NCBI RefSeq assembly: GCF_001570485.1 | Contig: NZ_BCTA01000023.1 | Span: forward strand, 62,001-126,000 | From: Mycolicibacterium novocastrense | GTDB taxonomy: Bacteria > Actinomycetota > Actinomycetes > Mycobacteriales > Mycobacteriaceae | DNA: 64,000 nt | Direction of reading: 5' to 3' | Shown: piece after piece, positions 36,348 through 44,963 of the stretch | How the letters are laid out: every line of letters begins with the position of its first letter | Position numbering within the stretch: position 1 is the first letter of the stretch | Notes under the pieces: generated by a model | Told to the model about the DNA's origin: nothing | What the model saw: the letters and a program-made list of their open reading frames with translations, nothing else | Databases searched by the model: none | Made by a program: the position numbers and the translations under genes

Positions 36348-37733
36348 ATGGAACGGCTCAGTGCGTTCGACGCGACGATGCTCTACAGCGAATCATCCAG
36401 TGTCCCACTGAATATCTGTTCAATCGCGTGCCTTGACACCTCGACCATCCCCGGTGGCTACGACTTCGAGCGGGTTCGCGAGCACCTGGCCATGCGGTTG
36501 AAGGCACTGCCCGAATTGCGGGCAAAGCTCGCCAACAGTCAACTGAACCTCGACCATCCGGTCTGGGTCGACGATGACGGCCTGGACCTGGAGTATCACC
36601 TGCATCGCATCGCGCTGCCCGCGCCGGGAGGGCGCAACGAACTGGTCAATGTCTGCTCGCGCATCGCGGCGGCGCCGCTGGACCGCAGCAAGCCGCTGTG
36701 GGAGATGTGGGTGATCGAGGGCATCTCCGAAACCGACCCGTTCAACGCCGGGGACGTCGCGCTGATGATCAAGGTGCACCACGCCGCGGTGGACGGGGTG
36801 TCGGCGGCCAACCTGATCAGCAAGCTGTGCGACGTCGCACCCGACGGTCCACCACCCGAGCCCGTCGAGGGTTTCGGCGGCGCGAGGCCACTGGAGATCG
36901 CCGCCGATGGTTTGATCCGCGCGTTCATGCGTCCGCTGCAACTGACCAGGGCGGTGCCCGCGACGATGTCCACCATCGTCAGCACCATCACCCGCGCGCG
37001 CAGCGGCAAGGCCATGGCTGCCCCGTTCTCGGCTCCCACGACCGTGTTCAACGCCGAGATCACCTCCGACCGCACCATCGCGCTGGCGCAACTCGAGTTC
37101 GACGACGTCAAGAAGGTGAAGAACGCGTTCGACGTCACGGTCAACGACGTGGTGATGGCGCTGTGCGCCGGCGCCCTGCGTCAGTACCTGCTCAAGCGGG
37201 GAGAGCTGCCGGACAAGCCGCTGATCGCGGTGGTTCCGGCGTCGGTGCACGACAAGTCCGACCGCCCGGGCCGTAATCAGCTGTCAGGCTTCTTCAACAA
37301 CCTGCAGACGCATATCGAGGACCCCGCCGAGCGGTTACGTACCATCGCCGAATCCAGCTCGCGCGCAAAGGCTCACAGCGCCGACATCGCTCCCACGCTG
37401 TTGGCCGACGTGACTCAGGCACTGCCACCCGCATTGTTCGGTGTGGCGATGGAGGTGCTGTCGCACACCCCGCTGAAGCGGGCCGCGATCCACAACGTGG
37501 TGATCTCGAATGTGCCGGGGCCGCAGGAGAAGTTGTACGCGATGGGCGCGGAGATGAAAGCGCTCTACCCGCTCGGCCCGATCTTCCACGGTTCCGGGCT
37601 CAACATCACCGTGATGTCGTTGACCGGTAAGCTGAACGTCGGAATCATCGCGTGCCGCAAACTGGTCAACGATCTGTGGGATCTTGCCGACGGTTTCGAA
37701 GGCGCGTTGGACGATCTACTGGCCGCTTGCTGA
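36348..37733 (+). CDS. WS/DGAT family acyltransferase (wax ester synthase / diacylglycerol acyltransferase)
   Basis: A 461-residue acyltransferase that condenses acyl-CoA with diacylglycerol or fatty alcohol to make triacylglycerol or wax esters. The catalytic HHxxxDG motif is HHAAVDG at H144-G150. Other family signatures include PLWEMWVIEG, TVNDVVMALCAGALR and the C-terminal NVVISNVPGPQEKLYAMGA. Full length for a mycobacterial tgs-like protein (about 460). Its last 18 bases overlap the convergent transporter gene. Confidence 0.95.
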   Translation: MERLSAFDATMLYSESSSVPLNICSIACLDTSTIPGGYDFERVREHLAMRLKALPELRAKLANSQLNLDHPVWVDDDGLDLEYHLHRIALPAPGGRNELVNVCSRIAAAPLDRSKPLWEMWVIEGISETDPFNAGDVALMIKVHHAAVDGVSAANLISKLCDVAPDGPPPEPVEGFGGARPLEIAADGLIRAFMRPLQLTRAVPATMSTIVSTITRARSGKAMAAPFSAPTTVFNAEITSDRTIALAQLEFDDVKKVKNAFDVTVNDVVMALCAGALRQYLLKRGELPDKPLIAVVPASVHDKSDRPGRNQLSGFFNNLQTHIEDPAERLRTIAESSSRAKAHSADIAPTLLADVTQALPPALFGVAMEVLSHTPLKRAAIHNVVISNVPGPQEKLYAMGAEMKALYPLGPIFHGSGLNITVMSLTGKLNVGIIACRKLVNDLWDLADGFEGALDDLLAAC

Positions 37734-39254
37734 GCGCTTCGCGGGCTTGATCAACCACAGCGCCAGGATGATCGCGGCGACCGGACCGACGGCCATGATC
37801 AGGCTCAGGGTGTGGATGGCGTCGACGGCGTTGTGCGGGGCCTGCTCCACCACCAGCCGCGCCTGGTCGGGGTTGACCATCTGGGCTCCGTGACCGCCGT
37901 GCACCGTCAGCAGCGCCTCGCGTGTCTCGGCGCGCGTGATGCCGGACTGGGACAGGTCGTGCGCGCTGTCGGTGAGGAACAGATTGATGCCGACGAGCGC
38001 GAAAAGTGCGGGCCCGAGCGAGTATCCGCCCTCGTTGACCGCGCTCTTGACCGCAGACACCGCGCCGCCGAGATCGGTTGGCGCACTGCTCATCATGATC
38101 ATCGCCTGCGGGGTGGTGACGAGGGCACCGCCGACCACGATCAGCGCGGTGGTGATGAACACCGTCGTACGCGTCGTGTCGAGGTCGTAGAGCCGCATCG
38201 TCAGCAGCCCGCCGAGCATGACGATGAGCCCGGTGATCATCACCGTGCGGGGACTGAACCGGTTCGCGGTGGGGCCGGCGGAGGTGGCGGCGACGGCGGC
38301 CAACGCGGTCGCGGGGATCAGCAGCAGGCCGAACAGTTCATGGGACTCCTTGCGGACCGTGACGAGATAGAACGACAGCAACACCATCGACCCGCCGAGC
38401 ACGATATTGAACAACACACCGGCGGTCACCGCGGCGTTGAACCGGCCCGACCGGAACACCCGCATGTCGAGCGCCGGATCGGTGGCGCGCAACTCCTGCA
38501 TGACGAATGCGCATCCGGCCACCAGGCCGACGCCGATCGCCACCAGTCCGACCGTGTTGATGCCGGTTTCGATGCGCGAGACGCCGAAGATCAGCCCCAG
38601 CAGCGCGACGGCGAACAACACCATGCCGAGCACGTCGAGCCGACGCCCCGCGCGCACCGTCTCGGGTACGAACCGCCACGTGACGAGCAACCCGAGGACA
38701 CCGATGACCGGCGCCACGAAAAAGCAGGCGCGCCAACCGATCGCGTGACCCAGCATGCCGCTGATCGCGGGCATCGGGGTGGCGACGGCGTACCCGACGC
38801 CGAAGTAGGCGGCGATCGCCGCAGCCCGCCGGCCCGGCGGGAACACCGCGTTGGTGATCGCCAGCGACAGGCCGATCAGGAACGCCAGCATCACGCCGGC
38901 GCCCGCGCGGGCGATGATCAACACCGCCGGGGCGGGCGCGGCGGCGGCGAGCACGCTGAACGCGATGGCCCCGGTCAATCCGAGCAGGTACATCCGCCGC
39001 ATGCCGTACAGGTCGCCGAGCGCGCCGGCGCTCAGGACCGCCGCCGCCATGGTCAGCGTGGCCAGGCTGGCGACGAAGGTCGCGGTGGATCCGGTGATGC
39101 CCACGCCGCTCGAGACCAGTTGCAGGTTGGCCGAGAAGGTGGTCGGGTCGCCGATCGCGATGGCATAGCCCAGGCCCATCGCGAGCACCGTCATGACAGC
39201 GGCGAACCCCGATACCTGACGCTGCTCGGCGTCGACGCGAGTACCGTCCGGCAC
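37716..39254 (-). CDS. MFS drug transporter, DHA2-like (14 helices)
   Basis: A 512-residue major facilitator with about 14 hydrophobic helices, as in EmrB/QacA-type drug:H+ antiporters. The loop GALGDLYGMRRMYLLGL corresponds to MFS motif A and GMLGHAIGWRACFFVAPVIG to the DHA2 motif C region. The substrate cannot be predicted. It is monocistronic and convergent with the WS/DGAT gene. Confidence 0.9.
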   Translation of the reverse strand: MPDGTRVDAEQRQVSGFAAVMTVLAMGLGYAIAIGDPTTFSANLQLVSSGVGITGSTATFVASLATLTMAAAVLSAGALGDLYGMRRMYLLGLTGAIAFSVLAAAAPAPAVLIIARAGAGVMLAFLIGLSLAITNAVFPPGRRAAAIAAYFGVGYAVATPMPAISGMLGHAIGWRACFFVAPVIGVLGLLVTWRFVPETVRAGRRLDVLGMVLFAVALLGLIFGVSRIETGINTVGLVAIGVGLVAGCAFVMQELRATDPALDMRVFRSGRFNAAVTAGVLFNIVLGGSMVLLSFYLVTVRKESHELFGLLLIPATALAAVAATSAGPTANRFSPRTVMITGLIVMLGGLLTMRLYDLDTTRTTVFITTALIVVGGALVTTPQAMIMMSSAPTDLGGAVSAVKSAVNEGGYSLGPALFALVGINLFLTDSAHDLSQSGITRAETREALLTVHGGHGAQMVNPDQARLVVEQAPHNAVDAIHTLSLIMAVGPVAAIILALWLIKPAKRSASGQ

Positions 39255-39316
39255 GCGCGGGATGTTACCGGTGGAAAGGGCGCCCCATCATCCCTTTTGA
39301 AGCAGAGGTGACCGAC

Positions 39317-39739
39317 TCAGCAGGGCGCTTTGATCTCGAAGGGCATCGTGCGGGCCTGGGCGGGGTTGCGCCCGTCGGCGCCTACGACGGTGCCCGAGAT
39401 GGTGTAGACGTTGCCCTTGGTGGTGGCCTCGGCATCACCGGTCTCACCGCCTGCGGCGCCGTTGATCTCGTTGACGTTCTCGATGTTGACGGTCCGCACG
39501 ACGGGCGTATCACCGCCGAGCTCGAGGAACACCTGCGCGCTGCCCGTCTTCGCCTTGGCGTCGATCTGCATCGACCACTCGTGCTGGGTGCACTCGACGG
39601 ACTGGGTGTCCACACCGGTTCCGTCGATGACGATCCGGCCGGACTGGGCGGGTTCCTCGCTCGGTGTCGGCCCGACCAGGCCGCACCCCGAAACGACGGC
39701 CACCGTCAACACCGGTAAACAGTTGGACCGGAATTGCAT
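39317..39739 (-). CDS. LpqH-family (19 kDa antigen-like) lipoprotein
   Basis: A 140-residue lipoprotein. The signal peptide ends at VVSGC (Cys19). The mature part has the mycobacterial LpqH pattern, with VDTQSVECTQHEWSMQIDAK, NVNEINGAAGG and TYTISG-like YTISGTVVGADG, and a C-terminal Cys that pairs with an internal Cys. Surface-exposed and often a TLR2 ligand in relatives. It diverges from the DUF1206 gene, and the shared region contains a TACCCCGGC...GCCGGGGTA inverted repeat (39765-39773 and 39818-39826). Confidence 0.88.
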   Translation of the reverse strand: MQFRSNCLPVLTVAVVSGCGLVGPTPSEEPAQSGRIVIDGTGVDTQSVECTQHEWSMQIDAKAKTGSAQVFLELGGDTPVVRTVNIENVNEINGAAGGETGDAEATTKGNVYTISGTVVGADGRNPAQARTMPFEIKAPC

Positions 39740-39800
39740 CTGACACCTCCTGGCGTGGGGAGGTTACCCCGGCGGGGGGTCGGCGAGGGTGGTCATCGGC

Positions 39801-39826
39801 CGTTTTGCCGGAAAAGGGCCGGGGTA
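39801..39826 (+). promoter_or_regulatory. SigF-like promoter for the DUF1206 gene
   Basis: CGTTT at 39801-39805, a 16-nt spacer, then GGGTA at 39822-39826. The mycobacterial SigF consensus is about GGTTT-N15 to 19-GGGTA. It lies 34 bp before the ATG at 39860, a suitable distance. Confidence 0.55.
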
Positions 39827-39859
39827 ATAAAGCCGGGTGTCAGGCGGTCCGGCGGGAGC

Positions 39860-40669
39860 ATGAGCTTCAAGGGCGCGGTCAACGATGCCACCGGAAGTCG
39901 CGTGGTCCAGTTCTTCGCGCGTGCGGGATATCCCGTCAGCGGGACGTTGCACCTGCTCGTGGGCTACACGATCCTGCGGATCGCGCTGGGCCTCGGCGGT
40001 GACGCCGACCAGTCCGGTGCGCTGGCGACGCTGGCCACCGAGGGCGGCGGGACGTTCTCGCTGTGGATCGTCGCCGGTGGGCTCATCGCGCTGGCGATGT
40101 GGCGGTTCGCCGAAACGGTGTTGGGGCTGCATCCGGGTGAAAGCACCGAGGCGCACAAACGCGACTCGCCAGTCATGAACCGGCTCAGGGCTTTTGGGTT
40201 GGCGTTGGTGTACTGCGCGGTGGCTTTCACCGCGATCCAGTTCGCGCTGGGCGCCAGGACCAAGGGCAGCGAGCAGACGTCCGGTCTGAGCGCGCGGTTG
40301 ATGCAGTCCGACGGCGGCAAGGCGGTTCTGGTGCTCGCGGGGCTGTCGATCGCGGTGATCGGCGCCTACTTCGTCCACAAGGGCGCGTCGCGGAAGTTCC
40401 TGAAAGACCTCACCGTCCCGGGTGGCCGGCTGATCACGGTGCTGGGTATCTGTGGGCACGTCGCCGAGGGTTTGGTGCTGTTCGCGGCGGGCCTTTCCGT
40501 CGTCGTCGCGACCTACGTGAGCGATCCGGCCAAGTCCACCGGACTCGACGGAGCGGTCAAGGCGCTCGGACGCGCACACTACGGTGAGGCGATCTTGATC
40601 GTCGCGGCAACGGGTTTCGCGGCCTACGGGTTGTACAGCTTCGCGCTGGCGCGGTACTCCCGCATGTGA
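39860..40669 (+). CDS. DUF1206 membrane protein
   Basis: A 269-residue membrane protein with six hydrophobic segments arranged as three similar pairs (start regions ARAGYPVSGTLHLLVG, AFGLALVYCAVAFTAI and GICGHVAEGLVLFAAG), the internal repeat typical of DUF1206. Its function is unknown. The ATG at 39860, after GGCGGGAG, is preferred; the longer frame from 39734 reads into the LpqH gene. A SigF-like promoter upstream and the CsbD gene downstream suggest a general-stress role. Confidence 0.85.
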   Translation: MSFKGAVNDATGSRVVQFFARAGYPVSGTLHLLVGYTILRIALGLGGDADQSGALATLATEGGGTFSLWIVAGGLIALAMWRFAETVLGLHPGESTEAHKRDSPVMNRLRAFGLALVYCAVAFTAIQFALGARTKGSEQTSGLSARLMQSDGGKAVLVLAGLSIAVIGAYFVHKGASRKFLKDLTVPGGRLITVLGICGHVAEGLVLFAAGLSVVVATYVSDPAKSTGLDGAVKALGRAHYGEAILIVAATGFAAYGLYSFALARYSRM

Positions 40670-40695
40670 GGTTTTCGTCCGTCGCCGTCGAGGTA
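40670..40695 (+). promoter_or_regulatory. SigF-like promoter for csbD-like gene
   Basis: GGTTT at 40670-40674, a 16-nt spacer, then AGGTA at 40691-40695, one base off the SigF -10 GGGTA. It starts just at the end of the DUF1206 gene and 32 bp before the CsbD start codon. Confidence 0.45.
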
Positions 40696-40726
40696 TCCGA
40701 GGGGCAATCGACTTCGAGGAGGAACG

Positions 40727-40900
40727 GTGAGCGCAACGGACAAAGCCAGGAACAAGGTCGACAACCTCGCCGGCAAGGCCAAGGAGGCCGTCGGCAACAT
40801 GACCGGCGACCCGCGCACCCGCGACGAGGGCCGTGGGCGTCAGGCGAAGGCCAACTTCAAGGATGCCGGCGAGAAGATCAAGGACGCCTTCAAGAAGTAG
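40727..40900 (+). CDS. CsbD-family general stress protein
   Basis: A 57-residue highly charged protein, too short for many gene callers. It reads MSATDKARNKVDNLAGKAKE, continuing AVGNMTGDPRTRDEGRGRQA, and matches the CsbD pattern (N-x-x-x-G-x-x-K-E-x-x-G-x-x-T-x-D). The GTG start follows an excellent GAGGAGG at 8 nt. CsbD-like proteins belong to general-stress regulons (SigB in Bacillus, SigF in mycobacteria), and their molecular role is unknown. The SigF-like promoter upstream fits. Confidence 0.9.
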   Translation: MSATDKARNKVDNLAGKAKEAVGNMTGDPRTRDEGRGRQAKANFKDAGEKIKDAFKK

Positions 40901-40908
40901 TCATTGGC

Positions 40909-41337
40909 TCAGTCGTAGATGACGGCCAGTCCTCGGCGCCGCAGGTCTTCCAAGCCGTCGAGCATGGCCTGTATCTGCTCGGGGGGATGGCCCACCCAGT
41001 CAATGATCTCGCCGACGATTCTGACCGGTTCGCGGGTGCGGTACGAGCGCGTCGGGTTGCCGGGGAACTTCTTGTCGGTGACGTTCGGGTCGTCTTCCAC
41101 GGCGCCGAGTGGTTCGACGAGGTAGATGCGGCCGCGTCCCTCGCCTGGCGCCAGCTCGGCTCCCCAGGTTGCCGCGTCCAGCGTTTGGGTCACATAGACG
41201 TGATTGGAGATGCGCCCGTCCTCGAAGTTCGAGGGGCGCCCTGGCACCAGCAGGTCGCCCACGGCGAGGTCGGCCTTCGTGCCGTGAAGGTAGGCACCAG
41301 AGTCGTGGACTTCGAACGGTTTTGGCGGGTTCGACAC
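40909..41337 (-). CDS. arr: NAD+-rifampin ADP-ribosyltransferase
   Basis: A 142-residue Arr enzyme that transfers ADP-ribose from NAD+ to rifampicin, inactivating it. The sequence follows the M. smegmatis Arr pattern throughout: NPPKPFEVHDSGAYLHGTKA, ISNHVYVTQTLDAATWGAEL, GRIYLVEPLGAVEDDPNVTD, KKFPGNPTRSYR and a C-terminal GLAVIYD. Length is normal for the family. It implies intrinsic rifampicin resistance. It is convergent with the csbD-like gene, with 8 bp between the two stop codons. Confidence 0.97.
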   Translation of the reverse strand: MSNPPKPFEVHDSGAYLHGTKADLAVGDLLVPGRPSNFEDGRISNHVYVTQTLDAATWGAELAPGEGRGRIYLVEPLGAVEDDPNVTDKKFPGNPTRSYRTREPVRIVGEIIDWVGHPPEQIQAMLDGLEDLRRRGLAVIYD

Positions 41338-41536
41338 ACTGCTCCTTTGTTCGTCGTGTGCGTGGCCGGACGATTGTGCAGCACGTCAGGGGCCTTGCCG
41401 CAAGCCCCACCCCCTGTCGTAAAGTGAGAGTGGGAGAAAGCCTGTCAGCTCGTGAATTCCTCGAGCGGAAGCCGGTGCGCGTAGATGTCCGGGTCTGGGC
41501 AGTCGAATCCGGCGGGCAGGCTCGGCGAAGTGGCGG

Positions 41537-42478
41537 TCATGGAGCGGAGTCGAGCTCGGACCGCAGATAACCGAGCACCTCGTCCGCGGTGGCGAAGCCG
41601 CCGAGGTGGCTTTCCTGGCGTCGCAGAACGAGTTCGGCGTTGGGCAACAGGTCGATGGCGGCCTCCGCGCACCGCAGGGGCACGATGTTGTCCGCATCGC
41701 CATGCCACCACCGCACCGGTGCGCTGACGTCGCCGAGCCGAAATCCCCAGTCGCGGCCGAAGAGTCGGGCGTCATCGACGATCGCCTGGAAGCGACCCTT
41801 GGAGATGAGGACGAGGTCCTCGATGAACATGCCCTCCATCTCGGAATCCTTGAGCACCCGCCGGTCGCCCTCGGGCACCACACTGGCGTAGGCCTGGCAG
41901 ACGTAGTGCGCGAGCGGCAACACCGGCAACAGCAGCACGTGGACCGTTTCGGCGATGGGCCGGCGAAACCCGTGCAGGACTGGTGCAAAACGGCGGGCCA
42001 GGTCGATGGCGCCCGTAGCGAGGGCGTCGGGTCCCACCGACGGGACGACGCCACCGAGCACCGCCACCGCGGCGACTCGGCTGGAAAGCGGCGGCACGGC
42101 GGCGCAGGCCAGGGCGTAGGGGCCGCCGCCGGACAGGCCCGCCACCGCGAGGCGTTCGGCGCCGAGGTCGTCGGCGACGTGCGTCATGTCCGCCGCCCAG
42201 TCCGCCACCGACTCGTAGGGGTGGGGGTCGGAGAGGCCGGTTCCCGGGCGGCCGATGACGATCACGCGCAGGTTGAGCTTCTCGGCGGCGCGGCGACCGA
42301 GGAGTGGGAACTGGCGACGGCCGCCCGGCGTGCCGTGAAACCACAACACCGGGTCACCATCCGGGGCTCCGAACTCCGCGAAACCGAGGCGGCGGCCGCC
42401 GGGCAGGTAGAAGCGCCCCTCGGCGCGGGGCTTCTCGACCCGAGGGACGCGAACCGGGTGGCGGACCAGGTTGACCAT
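41537..42478 (-). CDS. Alpha/beta hydrolase
   Basis: A 313-residue alpha/beta-hydrolase. The oxyanion region is VLWFHGTPGGRRQFP, the nucleophile elbow is GLSGGG (Ser nucleophile), and the acid/His region includes WWHGDADNIVPL with SHLGGF near the C-terminus, so the triad looks complete. Substrate unknown. No operon partner is obvious; arr lies downstream on the same strand after about 200 bp of non-coding sequence. Confidence 0.85.
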   Translation of the reverse strand: MVNLVRHPVRVPRVEKPRAEGRFYLPGGRRLGFAEFGAPDGDPVLWFHGTPGGRRQFPLLGRRAAEKLNLRVIVIGRPGTGLSDPHPYESVADWAADMTHVADDLGAERLAVAGLSGGGPYALACAAVPPLSSRVAAVAVLGGVVPSVGPDALATGAIDLARRFAPVLHGFRRPIAETVHVLLLPVLPLAHYVCQAYASVVPEGDRRVLKDSEMEGMFIEDLVLISKGRFQAIVDDARLFGRDWGFRLGDVSAPVRWWHGDADNIVPLRCAEAAIDLLPNAELVLRRQESHLGGFATADEVLGYLRSELDSAP

Positions 42479-42526
42479 TCCGGCTGAATCCTAAGCACGC
42501 CCAGTCGGCGTCCGGTCGGAAATGGG

Positions 42527-42649
42527 CTATTCGGTGACCGGTGGAAGAGGCTCCTCCGGAGGGGCGAGATCGCTTGGCTGACAGCGCTGATCGGGATAAG
42601 TCTCGTGATGGTAGGGGTACTCGGAATTCAATTCCCAGGGAAACGGCAT
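42527..42649 (-). CDS. Possible small acidic protein (40 aa)
   Basis: A frame of 40 residues starting MPFPWELNSEYPYHHETYPD and ending EEPLPPVTE. A GGAGAG lies 5-6 nt before the ATG. It is acidic and rich in Pro, Tyr and His. It fills an otherwise empty stretch between two genes. Not recognised; supported only by the Shine-Dalgarno, the position and a non-random composition. Confidence 0.4.
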   Translation of the reverse strand: MPFPWELNSEYPYHHETYPDQRCQPSDLAPPEEPLPPVTE

Positions 42650-42768
42650 ACGCTCTCCATCGGCGTGGGCAACAGCCCATGACGCTACGCACCTCTTAGC
42701 AGTGCCGGGTAACTATCCGATATGGAATGGGTCGCGAATGCAGAACATGAATTCTTTTGTGCCTGAGT

Positions 42769-43503
42769 TCATTCGGGCCGCTCGAAGTGCTGGTAATCCT
42801 TGGGCGTGCGCCAGTTACCGCCCCACGTCCAGCCGCGGTCGGTGAAGATCCGCACCGCGGGATCGCCGTCGTGCAGTAGGCCCGAGTCGATGCGGGTGCG
42901 GTCGAGATAGGGTCCGGCGTTGGCGGGCTGGAGATCACCCGCATCGTCGATGTAGGGGTTGAGAAGGGGATTGATGTCGATGGCCCGGCCGTAGGCGTGG
43001 TGGGACCAGTTGCCGGAGCCGGGGATGTCGCGGCAGTTGAACGCCGAGGTGTTGTTGTCGCGCATGGACAGTTCGTCTTCGGCGCCCGGGTAATGATCGG
43101 GCGTCTGCATCTTCTCGATCGGATACTGCGCTTGGCGGAGTTCTTCGAAGATTTCGATCACCTCGGGCACGAGGGTTTCGTGCACAATCAACTCGCCGCG
43201 GTGTGTCTGGAGATCCGTTCCGAGGTAGTCGATCTCGACTCGTCGCAGTCGCTCAGGCTCCAGAGGGCAACCGGGACGCCAACTTTCGCCGAGTTCGGCG
43301 GCCGTGACCGGCAGAACGCGGGCAGGTGTCGGCTGCGTGGTTGTCGCCGACGCGGGAGGAGGCGCGGCGGCTGTGGTCTGCGTAGTGGTGGTTGTGCTGG
43401 GTGGCGGCGTGGACTCGGCCGGCGGTGCGGGGGAACCGCACTGCACGAGCAGGGCGGCCGCCGCCATCACGACGACTATCCGACGACGGCGGTGGGCCAC
43501 CAC
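42769..43503 (-). CDS. M15-type D-Ala-D-Ala carboxypeptidase-like exported protein
   Basis: A 244-residue exported protein. A signal peptide with Cys22 (ALLVQC, a weak lipobox) precedes a Thr/Pro linker (residues 25-62) and an M15 (VanY/extensin-like) domain. Zinc ligands are visible as the SxHxxGxAxD motif SHHAYGRAID (H169, D176) and the C-terminal DYQHFE (H239). It should hydrolyse peptidoglycan peptides. Located 26 bp downstream of the membrane protein gene at 43530 on the same strand, so perhaps co-transcribed. Confidence 0.87.
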   Translation of the reverse strand: MVAHRRRRIVVVMAAAALLVQCGSPAPPAESTPPPSTTTTTQTTAAAPPPASATTTQPTPARVLPVTAAELGESWRPGCPLEPERLRRVEIDYLGTDLQTHRGELIVHETLVPEVIEIFEELRQAQYPIEKMQTPDHYPGAEDELSMRDNNTSAFNCRDIPGSGNWSHHAYGRAIDINPLLNPYIDDAGDLQPANAGPYLDRTRIDSGLLHDGDPAVRIFTDRGWTWGGNWRTPKDYQHFERPE

Positions 43504-43529
43504 TGGATCGTATCCGCGTGGGGCGGCGA

Positions 43530-44621
43530 TCAGTTGTAGTCCGTGCTGCCCTCGACGGCGTGAGTGGTGCTGATCAGCTTCGCGAAGCAGTGATCACGGT
43601 CGAAGTCGTGGCTTCTGCACCACGCCAAGGCACCGTCGGCGGTCGGGAACGTCGCCCCGGCGACCGTCACCCAGAAATCTGAATGGGAGAAGGTCGACCA
43701 TTCTCCGGACCACAGCAACCGAGCACCGGGGTAGGCCTGGCGAAGCCGCTGGTGTTCGGCCAGGATCGCCGCGTGTGTCCACGTGCGTCCCTCGGCGACT
43801 AGTCCGAGCCGCTTGGAACTCAGTTGCGGCACCCAGGTATCGGCGATGGTTGCCAGGACCATCGGGCGATCGCTCGCGGCAATCGCGCGCAGTTGATTTC
43901 CGCTTGCGGTTTCGGCGTCGGGCTGTGAGGCCGGGTACGTCGAGGGCGCGGGCCGTGTCGTGGGACGGCTGGTGCTCTCGATGATGTGGGCCATCAGCGA
44001 CGGTACGGTCGTCGATCCGCCGATCTGGGTCTCGTAGGTCGTCGCCCCCTGCACCTCGACGTACATCGTCACCCTGTCCTTCTGGACGAAGTCGGCGACC
44101 ATGTCCGCGTCATGAGCGGTGACCAAGGTGTTCTGGTCGTAGTCGTACACATTCGTCATCGGCGCTGGCCCGGTGTCCGCGCGGAACAGCGTCGTGCCCG
44201 TGGCCGAGTCGAACTGAGTGATCACCCCGTATACGACGATCTTCCGGCCGGCCCATGCGTCGGGATCCTTGGCCATGAGCGCGAACTCGCGCGCGGTCAA
44301 CGATTGGTATGTCGACCGGTCCAGGCGTGTCGGGTCGTGGGCAGGCCGCGGCCCGGCGGGCTCTTGCGGGACCGTGGGCGCCGGCGCGCTCGCGACGACG
44401 GTCGGGGACGGATCCGTCGAGTCGGTGTCGGTGGGCCCGTTTCCGCTGAGCTGAAGACCGACCAGGACGCCGACCGCCAGCACGAGGACCGCGACGCCTC
44501 CGGATAGTGAGGCGGCGACGACGGGATTTCGCTTGGCGCGCTTGGGGTCTGAATCGTCATAGCCATCGGGCCATGGGACGGTCGGCTGCTGATGGTCGTA
44601 GTACGGGTTGGGGTAGACCAT
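43530..44621 (-). CDS. Membrane-anchored hypothetical protein
   Basis: A 363-residue protein of unrecognised family. A hydrophilic cytoplasmic N-terminus (residues 1-33) precedes one membrane helix (about 36-60) and a Pro/Thr linker. The external region has a beta-rich part (residues about 110-215, AREFALMAKDPDAWAGRKIVVYGVITQFD, OB-like in appearance) and a C-terminal part with WSGEWSTFSHSDFWVTV and two Cys (ALAWCRSHDFDRDHC). It lies in a row of minus-strand envelope genes (DUF732, this gene, M15 peptidase), which hints at a cell-envelope role. Confidence 0.7.
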   Translation of the reverse strand: MVYPNPYYDHQQPTVPWPDGYDDSDPKRAKRNPVVAASLSGGVAVLVLAVGVLVGLQLSGNGPTDTDSTDPSPTVVASAPAPTVPQEPAGPRPAHDPTRLDRSTYQSLTAREFALMAKDPDAWAGRKIVVYGVITQFDSATGTTLFRADTGPAPMTNVYDYDQNTLVTAHDADMVADFVQKDRVTMYVEVQGATTYETQIGGSTTVPSLMAHIIESTSRPTTRPAPSTYPASQPDAETASGNQLRAIAASDRPMVLATIADTWVPQLSSKRLGLVAEGRTWTHAAILAEHQRLRQAYPGARLLWSGEWSTFSHSDFWVTVAGATFPTADGALAWCRSHDFDRDHCFAKLISTTHAVEGSTDYN

Positions 44622-44657
44622 GGCGGTGTCCTTTGGGAGTGTCGGATTGGCGCGCGG

Positions 44658-44963
44658 CTAGCAGAGGTACGTGTTGGCGGCGATCACCACTGCCTGGGCT
44701 TCGGTGTAGGTGACGTTGTTGTACGGATTCCAGACGAGCTTGTCGACGGTGGTGTCCAGCGGGACCCACATCGACTTGTCCGCACATATGGCGTAACCCA
44801 GGCGCAGCAGTGTGACGTAGTTGCCGTCGTTGGACGTGACGCCGAGTCGGGACATGGCGTTCAGGTAGCTCAACTCGTCGGCGGATGCCGGGGCGGCGGT
44901 TGCGATCGTGGTGGCGATGCTCAGGGTCAGTGCCAGCGTGAGGCCGGTCAGCAGTTTCTTCAT
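44658..44963 (-). CDS. DUF732 secreted protein
   Basis: A 101-residue secreted protein. The Sec signal (MKKLLTGLTLALTLSIATTI, cut after ASA about residue 30) precedes a DUF732 domain: DELSYLNAMSRLGV, GYAICADKSM and a C-terminal NTYLC, with the two Cys expected to pair. Typical small mycobacterial exported protein of unknown function. The ATG at 44963 is chosen because it starts the signal peptide; the longer frame to 45155 is Arg-rich and unlikely. A conserved motif lies 250-300 bp upstream. Confidence 0.88.
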   Translation of the reverse strand: MKKLLTGLTLALTLSIATTIATAAPASADELSYLNAMSRLGVTSNDGNYVTLLRLGYAICADKSMWVPLDTTVDKLVWNPYNNVTYTEAQAVVIAANTYLC

